Below, in pieces: positions 15,001-24,400 of a stretch of 64,000 bases of DNA. The stretch spans positions 1,302,001 to 1,366,000 of the forward strand of contig JAPEIS010000001.1 in assembly GCA_029531795.1 (NCBI GenBank), read 5' to 3'. The stretch's first letter is position 1. Each line of letters starts with the position of its first letter. Both the position numbers and the translations under genes were made by a program. The stretch is from Sclerotinia nivalis. Lineage: Eukaryota > Ascomycota > Leotiomycetes > Helotiales > Sclerotiniaceae. A model generated the notes under the pieces. It was not told the DNA's origin. It did no database searches and saw nothing but the letters and a program-made list of their open reading frames with translations.

Positions 15001-18000
15001 TCGTCGTCGAAAGAGCCAGGCATATGTGAAGATTGTAGCAAGGCAGGTTTAGGGCCAACACTAGGTGGGCTATCTCTGCTAGTGGCTTGGGGGAGATATT
15101 GTCTTCCAGTATCCCGAGGTGGACTGTCTCTTCTCGTATTTTCTGGTAGACTTTCTCTTCTGGCATCTCGAGGCGGACTGTCTCGTCTTGAATCCTGTGG
15201 TAGAGTTTCTCTTCTTGTGTCTCGAGGAGGACTCTCTCGTCTCGACTCTGCACGAGAATTTTCAGGTTCGATAACGACTTCACGAGGCAGGCTGTCTCTT
15301 CTCATATCCCTCGGTGGGCTTTCCTGTCTCGACTCTCCGTATGGACTCTCGGGCTCTACTACCACGCCTCGGTACTCATAGGCCCTCTCATTACGCTCCT
15401 TCTCCCTGGCTTTCAAGATTCTAGCAAGTTCACTTACCTCAGGTCGTCTAGGAGACCCCATCGGGCTTGCTACTGCTGTACCTACACCTGCACCAATAAT
15501 ACCTGCAGCCATTGCAGCCCATTCGCCTGGAGATTTTGGTTCAGACTCCGGCTCCGACCTTGACTCCGAATATCTTGGCTTCTCAGGAGTTTCTGGTGAT
15601 GAATCAGAGATAAATTCATCCTTTGGTTCAGTTGGACTTTCGACCTCGAAGTGCTTGGTCTCGTTTGGACCCCAGGTAACAGCTTTTGAGACGGTTGATT
15701 GGGTGGGGGATGGAACGGAAACTTCAGATGAGCGAACAAGGTCTACTCTTGGACCAATAACAATAGGAGGTATATCTCTTGTGTTGCGCTTTCGACGGTC
15801 TTGGTCACGCGGTTCATCTTCCGATGGATATGATGGCATCTGTTCGCGAATTTGAGGTCTCTCCCTGGGCTCATCTACCAATGGATATGATGGCATCTGT
15901 TCGCGGGTTTCCGTTTTATCCCTAGGTTCATCTTCCGATCGGTATGATGGCATCTGTTCGCGGGTTTGAGTCCCATCCCTAGGCTCATCTTCCAACTGAT
16001 ATAATTGGGCTTGTTTGTGATCCTGGTTTATATCCATAGGCTCTTCTACCAACGGATATGATGACATCTGTTCACGGGTTTGAGGTCTATCCCTAGGCTC
16101 ATCTTCCGATCGATATAATGAGGTTTGTTCGCGGGACTGAGTCCTATCCCTAGGCTGATCTTCCGATGGATATGATTGGGCTTGTTCGCGATCCTGGTTT
16201 TCAATTCGGGGTTGAGTTGGCTCATTTTGCAATCGTGTAGCAACTTGTTCACGCTCTTCATCTTCAACCCTAGGTTTCGAATAACGTTTAGGCTCAGGTT
16301 CAGGTTCAGAACGACTTCTCTCATTCGAGCGATCATCCGACCGACTAGAGCTGTCAGTCTTCCTATTCCCATTTCCATTTTTAACGGCGGTTGCAAACTG
16401 TTTTTCCGGTGATGGTGTTGAAGTAGGAGTAGGTCGGACCAGATTCAAGAGAGGCCGGCTTAATCCAGCATCCGCATTTTTCGTCATAAATGGACCCTTC
16501 AAATCTGCTTCGTCAACCTTGTATCGCCTGCTCGGGATGCTGTAGACCTTGAAATCTTTAGGTGTCATGATAAAATCCAGCTTGAAGTCAGCATTTGGAG
16601 GATCATATGGACCTTTCTTTCGTTCATGCATGCCCGGAGGAGTGTCGATGCGTGGCGGTTCTTCCTCTGGTTCTTCCTCGTATTTGTCCATGACGGAACG
16701 CTCAGGTGATGGGGTTCGAGAACGGCGAACTTCTGCAGCAACTTTCCTAGCCATGACGATCTCACGATAAGCCCTATCTGCTTCTGCCATAACTTCATCG
16801 TGTGATTTTTCGGGGCCATTAGTTGAATCGTCGTCTTTTGGTACATCCTCGGAGTCGGTTCGTCTCTCGTCTCTTCGTTTGGATGATCTTGATCCTCGGG
16901 AACTTTCTCTGACCACAACAGCAGCGGCAGCTACGATGGCTGCTGCTTCAATAGGAGCTGTAGAGTGTTCGGCATCATGAAGAGCTCTAAGGTTGTCTCT
17001 GCGTTGTTGCTCCGTATCATCTTCGTCGGAAACATCAATAGGTGGTTCAGAACGGGAGACAGGAGATGGGTCTTTGATAGAAGAGCTTCGCTTTGAGTTA
17101 AAATCTGGTTCACGTGCAATTGTAACGACACTTGGTATAGATTGTTCTCTAGATTGGCGGCTGGAGCTTTCCTCACGGGTAGGTGAGTCTGTAACCTGAT
17201 ATTGGAATGGGTCTGTGGGCGTGCGAGCAATTTCAGATATTTCCGACAGTACGTGGGCTCGTCGTTCTTCATAGTTATCTTCAATGCGATCGGGGGCACG
17301 TCGCTCTTCACGTCTCTCTCGTCTTCTTCTCTCTCGCTCCTCTGCGGCTGCATCAGGATCACCACGACTCCTTTCTCGATTCCTATCACGATCGGAATTA
17401 GATGTTGAGCTTCTGGAGTCATCTTTCCTTCGTTCCTCGCGACGTTTTTCTCGCTTTTCATCCCATGTGAGATTACTATCAGCAATAGAAGATTGATCAT
17501 AATCGCGACGGCGCTCTTTTCGATCGTCATCCCGAGCTTTGGAGATGCTGCTATCGGCAATTGAGTAATGATCCTCGTCACGGCGTCTTTCTCTGCGAAA
17601 GTCATCTTGTCTACTGATAGTGCTTTCACTATAACTTCGGTTATCTCTTCTGTCATCATCCCGGGAGTTCTCTTTTTCATCTCGACGAGCAGATGCAACC
17701 ATAGCTCCGAAAGCAGCAGCAGCCACTCCAGCGAAGGCAGCTCCAGCGAGGGATTTAGGTCTACCGGAAGAACTCTTTAAGATACCGCCAGATTCGGAAC
17801 GAACATAGCTAGGCTCATGATAAACGCTCTGAGAAACCGGAGTCATGGGTTGAGGTTGTTGAAGAGGAACTGGTGCTGGCCTAGGAGTGTTATATTCGGA
17901 TGAAGACGCTCGCGCTACGTCGAATCGGGAAGGATCATCGGTAGGAACTGGGAAGACTTGTTGCAGAGAGGTCTGAGAACCACTTCCAACACTTTGAGTC

Positions 18001-19628
18001 CTGCTTACCCGGTTCCTTTCATGTACATACACCTCATCCACATGCCTATCTGGATGGTTATAAGGGATGTAAGTTTGTTGCCCGAAATCACTACCCGACT
18101 CCCATTGCACGTCTTCAAAGCCGACTTGCCTATCTGATAGATATCCATTGAGGGAATTCACTGGTCCAAGAAATCTTGGATCAACAACGCTACTCTTTCG
18201 ACTCTTTGGTCCATGCACTTTCTTGCGTCCGAAAAAGCCACCCTTACTCTTGCCGACATTACTACCACCTCCGAACGCCAAACCAGCATCAACACTTGAG
18301 TCTGATTCGTCATCAGAGGCCGATTCCCATGCGTCATCATCATTATTATGGTCGGTTTCACGATTGACTCTTCGACGAGAGGAAGTGGCAGTTTCAGGAA
18401 CACCACGCCCATTCTTGCCAATCTTGTCCTTTTTGATATGGTCTCTTGCAAGCTTAGCGAGTCCAGCACCTACAGCCAAAATTTCAGCATCGGTAGCTAT
18501 TCGTTTCCCGCTCGTGGGTCTCTCATTTGTGGCAGATCGAGTATCTCTCAGATTTTCCTTGCTACTCTTATATCCAACGGTCTCCCATTGCCTGTCCCTT
18601 CCATCCCTAGCTCTCACACTCCTCTTCCTTCTGTATCTCAAAAATCCAGTTCCAAAAGCTAAATCTTCATTCAAAGAGGAGCTTGATGAGTTATTGTGTT
18701 TCGTCAACTTCTTATTTTTCTTCTTCTCCTTCTTTTTTGAATCGGACTTTTCAGATGGGGTCGTGAAGAAGGACCTAAAGCTAAAACCTTTGGTAGGAAA
18801 ATTGCGAGAAATATCGAGGTATGACGAAGTAGATGAACCAGATGTACTCAGATAATCTGTACGCGGCGGGCCGTGTTCCATTCCTGAGGGTCGGCGCATT
18901 CCTCCCTCCCGCTCGAACTTCTCGCGTTCCATCATTTGTCGCTCACGTTCTCGCGCTTGTTCCGGGTCATAATATGGTGCTGCCGTGGTTGTATTATCTT
19001 TATCATATGGTCCTGTTCGTGATGGGTCCATTGACATAGTAGTTGCAGTTGTGTCATAATGAGCGGTACGTGGCGTATCGGGATGCGCGATAGAACTTTC
19101 CATAGCTGGATCAAATCGACCAGTTCGCGGCGTGTCAACAGACATAGTACTCTCAGCAGGATTATATCTTCCTAGTCTAGGATCGCGCCTTTCGACATAA
19201 CTTTCTCTGCCATCGTATCGTTCGGTTCGTGGTGTGCCAACATTAAAAGAGCTTGCTCCACCCTGGTATCCTGCAGTTGCCGGTGTTACTGCTGGACGTC
19301 CCGCGACCAGACTCTCTCCGCCATAATATCGATCATGCCTCGGTGTACCGATTGAAAGAGAGCTCTCCCCGCCATCATATCCCATAGTCATTGGTGTATA
19401 AGGTGTATATGGTGTGTAAGGTGTCATGGGTGTATTTGGGGGCCTAGAATCATATCTTTCATTTCCACGACCTAAAAACGAGCTCTCATCGCCATCAAAT
19501 CCTGAACCTGGGGGCGCGCGTCCATTGAATCCTCGTCCTCCAATACCATTTCCAATCCCATATCCATTTCCTCCTGGCGCAATGGATGGATCTCCCCTCA
19601 CACCATATCGATCGCGTTTATCGGCCAT
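1..19628 (-). CDS. lah: Giant Lah/leashin-like Woronin body tether ('involucrin repeat protein'), 3' end outside window
   Basis: Two exons are visible: 19628-1176 (6,151 codons) and 1118-1 (open to the window edge). They are separated by a 57-bp phase-0 intron, 1175-1119, with donor GTAAGT and acceptor TAG preceded by CTAAT. Start is MADKRDRY at 19628. The protein opens with Gly/Tyr/Ser repeats, has a Lys-rich patch near residue 300, then thousands of charged, Glu/Pro/Ser/Lys-rich, probably disordered residues with several tandem arrays. Exon 2 is different: a coiled coil (about 1118-600) followed by a compact conserved-looking segment including QWVLRFSKFSDMRACRL. Known for the family: Lah proteins of Neurospora and Aspergillus are giant Pezizomycotina-specific tethers anchoring Woronin bodies to the septal pore or cortex; the C-terminal part targets the septum. 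The family assignment rests on size, composition and the C-terminal segment recalled from 'involucrin repeat' proteins. The gene appears intact, with no stop in either exon. Confidence 0.75.
1119..1175 (-). other. Intron in the Lah-like gene
   Basis: On the minus strand the intron begins GTAAGTTGG after ...GATGTCTAT (D V Y) and ends CTAATAAAAATAATGTAG before GATGGCTACGG (D G Y G). Reading through it would stop at the acceptor TAG itself. Splicing keeps the frame and joins the giant exon to a 372-codon open exon reaching base 1, so the gene does not end here. Confidence 0.85.
2725..3215 (-). repeat. VQEPEQ(I/L/M)E repeats near the end of the giant exon
   Basis: Five or more copies of a (F/I)(V/L)Q(E/G)PEQ(I/L/M)E..QE.(M/V) motif are spaced about 30-45 residues apart, several followed by a TPTP-containing linker. 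They are imperfect and older than the 57-bp arrays. Confidence 0.8.
7450..7915 (-). repeat. 19-residue (57-bp) tandem array in the Lah-like protein, PLPEDS type
   Basis: About eight consecutive 57-bp units encode variants of a 19-aa repeat with core (A/D)SVPLPEDSFxEFxEL. Within it, 7621-7734 and 7735-7848 are near-identical 114-bp double units that differ internally at one base (tatactcg versus tatattcg) and at a few bases of the terminal PLPED codons. This points to a recent in-frame duplication. Confidence 0.9.
15060..15325 (-). repeat. 9-residue (27-bp) repeats RR(D/E)SPPRDx in the Lah-like protein
   Basis: Alternating SPPRD and SLPxx variants of a nine-residue unit (RRESPPRDT, RRETLPQDS, RRDSPPRDA, RRESLPENT and so on) run through this stretch. 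They are Arg/Ser/Pro-rich and likely phosphorylatable, disordered sequence. Confidence 0.85.
15792..16190 (-). repeat. Second 19-residue (57-bp) tandem array in the Lah-like protein, REQMPSYPSEDEPRD type
   Basis: Seven consecutive units of exactly 19 residues (399 bp). The core is REQ(M/A)xSY(P/R)(S/L)(E/V)(D/E)EPRDxxQx, with one divergent unit starting HKQAQLYQLEDEPRD. Units are clearly diverged but in perfect register. Confidence 0.9.
19050..19515 (-). repeat. N-terminal G-ESS-TPR-RYD repeats of the Lah-like protein
   Basis: Roughly 20-residue imperfect repeats with a consensus like YDGGESSLSxGTPRxxRY occur about seven times, with a short TPMTPYTPYTPYTPMT run embedded at about 19390-19440. 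They make the protein's first about 190 residues a low-complexity Tyr/Gly/Ser/Thr/Pro domain that contrasts with the acidic bulk. Confidence 0.85.
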
Positions 19629-20346
19629 TATTCCGTACCCTTAGGTAGGGATTTCTTCTTAACTTCAGCTCCTCGTTTCGTGATTAATCGTGGTCATATC
19701 ATAACATATCACACAATTTCGCAAATAACCTATTAAATCTGAAATGACCTTCTGTATCTTATCCGTGTTTTGTAATCAATTATTCTGCTGTGTTTTGCGT
19801 ATTTCGCAGTAGTTGTTTGTTTTGTTTTTGATGCTTTAGATAATCGAATTAAGGAACGGATCGGAACGTAGATAGTTCAAGATCTGGCTCCTTTAGATAA
19901 AATTTAAAGATAGCGTTTGTTTAGCAAGTTTAGCTAGGTAGAAAACTAGCAAGTGGATGTAGCCGTGGTGAAGTGTGGTAAGGTGTGGTAAAACGGGCCC
20001 AAGTGCAATTTTAATTAAGAGGCTGGAGAAGCGCCAAAACGAAACAATCGGGGGAGCAAGCGAATCTCGAGTTTGCTTTTAGTGATGTTTAGTAGTCCAA
20101 CCACTATATGTGCCCACTGGATAATCCTTGAATGAACGCCACAAGTAATGTTAATCAGTAAATGATTTTTTTTTCATTCAGCTGAGTTTTGAGATTCGAT
20201 ACGAGATCTTGATTGAATTTCTTGGCTGTCAAGTCAACGTGGAAAAGAAGTGAAGAAAATGATCGATTGATTGTTTGATTGTTTGACCGATTGATCGATT
20301 GATTGATTGATCGTTTATTTGTTTGTTTGTTTGTATTCATAAATCG

Positions 20347-20380
<34 letters not shown>

Positions 20381-21428
20381 CGTTGTTGTTGTCGTCGTCG
20401 TCGTCGTCGTAACACAAAAGAGAAGTGGAAAAGTCGGAAGAAAGTAGAGAAGACTGTGGTCAAAAGAAAACTCTACGATAAGTAATTCTAACGTTGTCTT
20501 TTTGGGATAGAGTCTGTCTCTCGTTTCTTGATATTAAGTTTGTCCTCTTTGAGCTACAGTGCTGTCGGTGGGTTTCCATTCCCATGGATCCCCCCAAAAA
20601 ACTAGAAAATCCCCGATGATTTGCAGATATTCACGTGTGAGAGCGGTGAATATCAAAGCCTCTCTCATTAATTTTTTTGCCTTACATGAGAAATGCTCTT
20701 GCATGATTGGATGGGAAGTTGAAGATGATGACTTGCTTCTTGCCTACAAATTAAGTCGCATTTGTCCGATCCAAGCTGAACATTTCATCCACCAGATCCC
20801 ATCAATCAATCAATCTTCATCTCCCATCAATCATCACCCCCCCCTCCCAATGAATGTTGGACCCCCATTATTTCTTCCCGGCGCCAGTGATACATCACCT
20901 CTCTTTCCTCCCCACCAATTTTTTGAGCAACTCAGAGCTCCTCCTTCGTGCGGTTACGGAGTGCACGGTACCTATAATAATAATAGTGGATAACGTGGGT
21001 CAAGTTTACAACTCGGCGTGCCCTTGTATTTGACTTCAAAAATTCTAAATTACCTTCTCGCTTATCTACTCACCACTCAATTTCAACACCAATCAAACGA
21101 AAAATCATCAATTCGATATCCTAATATCAACTACAAAAAATAAACTTCAAAAACTTGACCTATAAGAAAGCATGAAAATAGGTATGATCTACATATACGT
21201 GTCAGTTTATGCACACAATGCACAAGATATGCACTGTAACATTGCCGAGCTCAAAATGCCAGCTCATAGGTTGATGAATATGTGAGAGAATTCTAGAAGT
21301 ACACATCGTTGTCGTACAGGGTTCTAAGTGGAATTTGTTCGCCCTTTACCCAATTGTATATTTAAGAACTGATACCTCTAATGTAGATGAGTCGAGTTAA
21401 AATATTCTACTCCCTGCGTCCCACTCGT
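19629..21428. other. Intergenic: upstream region of the Lah-like gene, downstream of the ABC transporter
   Basis: No convincing gene. The region is AT-rich with simple repeats at 20264-20410. The open frames here are low-complexity, for example a poly-Gln frame produced by the trinucleotide repeat. Confidence 0.7.
20264..20410. repeat. Compound microsatellite (GATT/GTTT tetramers, then TTG and GTC trimers)
   Basis: A GATT/TGAT/GTTT tetranucleotide tract (about 20264-20336) is followed by about twelve TTG repeats with one interruption (20345-20391) and about six GTC repeats (20392-20410). It lies about 0.6-0.8 kb upstream of the Lah-like start codon. Confidence 0.9.
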
Positions 21429-24400
21429 CTATCGGTCGAGTGCTTGAGATTGACACTGGGAAATGTAAGTACAATAAAGCCTTTACGGTTGGATGATCTA
21501 AGGAAAGTTTCAAGACTTACCATTTGATAATAAACACCTTTCTTCCTCAATAACGCCGCATGATCTCCTACCTCTAGCACACTTCCTTCACCCAGCACAA
21601 AAATCACATCTGCGTTTTGCACCGTAGCCAGTCGATGGGCTACAACAACCATTGTTCTACCAGTTGCCGCTCTTTCAAATGCTGCTTGTACCAATTTCTC
21701 GCTCTCGGAATCTAGACTTGATGTAGCTTCATCAAGAAGGAGAATCTTGGGATTGCGAATGAGCGCACGAGCTATCGATATTCGTTGTTTTTGTCCTCCT
21801 GACAGAGCGATTCCCTTGGTACCGACGTTGGTACTGTACCCATCAGGGAGAGACATGATAAAGTCGTGAATTTCAGCATCACGACAGACTCGGTGAAGAG
21901 TTTCTTCCGGAGTCGACTCATCGATACCCAAATAGATATTCTCTTTGATTGTACCTTCAAACAAAGTCGGCTCCTGCGCTACGAGCGAGATCATTTTCCG
22001 GTATTCATGGATATCAATCTCAGAAATATCCGTGTCGTTGCAGAGTATCTTGCCCTTCTGGATATCATAAAATCTTTCAAGCAGACCAACTATTATTCTT
22101 TTTAGTACATTATCTCTATAAATTGACAAATGCAAAATTACCGATCGATGTTTTTCCACAGCCTGAAGGTCCAACCAAAGCAGCAAATTGGCCTTTCTTA
22201 ATCTATAATGGTTAGCATCATTGTCAAAAGTTACGACGCAAAACATTGACTTACTGTAATATTCAAACCAGTGAATATTAGAACGTCTCGAGTAGGGTAC
22301 TTGAACCAAACATCCTTCAGTTCTATCTTGACCCCGCCCTCTATATTCTGGATTTTTGATGCTGATTTGCCAGCTATTCCTACCGGTACTCTAAAGTTCA
22401 ATATTCTGTTTGCTGCTGCTGTTGCTTGTGCTATATCTATTGCGATATCAGTAACAAAGAGGAACGGTGGGCATAATCAGAATACTAACTAGGACCAAAA
22501 CTCAAAAGACTTCCAGCGCTTTCAGCACCGTTTATTATAGCAATATAGACCACAAAAAAATTGATAGGTCCATATTCTCTTGAAGCGAGGAGGGTACCAC
22601 CATACCACTGAGAGACAATTCACGTTAGTTTATGTTAAGACTCAATGAACCAGGGTTTTCCAGCATTTGAACTGGCGCCTGGACATCCTGAGCTAAAAAG
22701 AGAAACTCACAAATGCTAAAGCCATACAACCTAATCCCAAACTCTCGCTGGCAGCAAAGACAATTGACGAATATCTGCTTTTCTCAGCATGGCCCTTCAC
22801 ATGCCATTTCAATAGTTCATCGTAACGGCTACAAATCATATCCTCTAACGTCAAGGAGGTAACGGTTCTAAATGCAGAAATTGCTTCAGCCGCGAATTTA
22901 GAACTCTCTGCAAAGACGGCTTGGTTCATCTTCTCAAACCGAATCTCATAACGGATGCGGTAAAAGCTGCTACAAATCAATATAGGGAGGGCAACAAATG
23001 CCACCACGCAAGTTAGCTTCCAGCCAAAGACGAAGGCGATGATGACGCAACCGGCGATGTTACAAAATGCCGTAAGGACCATGGCCATATTGATGCCAAG
23101 CAGTTGTTGTAATTGTGTCGGATCATTGGCGACACGACCTGTAAGCTCACCACTAGAGTTTTCCTCTGCGTCAAAAAAGGCAATTGGCTTCTGCAAAATG
23201 CTCTCAAAATACTCTTGACGGTATATGGAAGTGATGTGACCGGATATGATAGTCGAGGAATAGCCCATGACAAACCAGGCCACCCCAGCCCCTAAACCAA
23301 GAATGAAGAACATCAATGCGTAGTGCTCTGTAGCAGCCTTGAGTTTGGATCCAGTTAACGAAAACACTGAGATAATTTGTGCAAAAAGATAAGCTTGAAG
23401 CGGATAGGTGGCACCAGCAGCTACAGCACCTGCCAAGAGCATTAGGTACCAATGCCACCGGGAGCGTTGCTCATAGAGGAAAAGTCCTAGGCTAGTGGAG
23501 AGACCCTTAGCTTTGTATGCCACTGCTTCTTTTTCTTCCTCTTCCTTCTCGGCTACACTCATTCCGCGTATCAAGGGATCCATTGTTTCCACCAGGTTAG
23601 ACTCGTCCTGATAAACTTCTCCCAAAGACAATTGTTGGGCATTGACGAGAGCGCTGTATGCGCCGTCCGGATTAGAAAGTAATCCCTCATGAGTTCCTTC
23701 CTCAACGAGTTTTCCCTTCCTCAAAACCACAATCTTGTCGGCCTTTTTGATCGTTGAAAGTCTGTGAGCTATTGTGATCGTTGTTCTACCCTCGCTAACT
23801 TTATCTAAGGCTGCCTGAACAATCTGCTCTCCTCTTACGTCGATTGCGCTGGTGGCTTCATCTAAAATCAAAATCTTCGGTCGTTTTATGATGCTCCTAG
23901 CGATGGCTAACCTTTGCCTCTGCCCACCGCTCAACTTAATACCGGCATCACCAACTTGAGTATCATATCCCATTGGCAACTTGGTAATGTACTCATCAGC
24001 AAAAGCTTCTTTACAAGCCTCTATGACAAGCTTCCTCTTCATGTCCGCATCTTCGCGTTCCCATTCTGAACCAATCAAGCCATATTCAACGTTCTTGGCT
24101 ATCGTATCGTTGAATATGAATGGCTCTTGTTGGACAAGACCAATCTGTGTTCGCCACCATTTGAGATCGAGGGATCTCAACTCGTGGTTTCCACATGATA
24201 TAATACCGGATAGAGCCACTGGATCCTGCTTTTCGTCGTATTCTTCAGGCGTTTTTGGCTTATCTTCTTCCTTTTTATCTTTTTCCTCGTCTTTCATAGC
24301 GCTTGGAGGAATCACTATTCCTTGCTCCTCGAGATTATACCATCTTTCCAAGAGGCCTAGTGCTGGGATTCAGTGATTGCTCGTGTGAGATATGTCTATA

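Noticed and set aside
20155..20463. Poly-Gln/Arg frame of 102 codons on the minus strand
   Set aside because: Produced entirely by the trinucleotide microsatellite; no conserved flanks.
20559..20993. 144-codon plus-strand frame upstream of the Lah-like gene
   Set aside because: No recognisable motif, biased composition and no splice partner; a small gene cannot be fully excluded.
21407..21520. Unspliced C-terminus of the ABC transporter (extra 38 residues after YYQM)
   Set aside because: A GTAAGT donor at 21520 and CCCAG acceptor at 21456 restore the usual short ending CQSQALDR, so the read-through tail is intronic.
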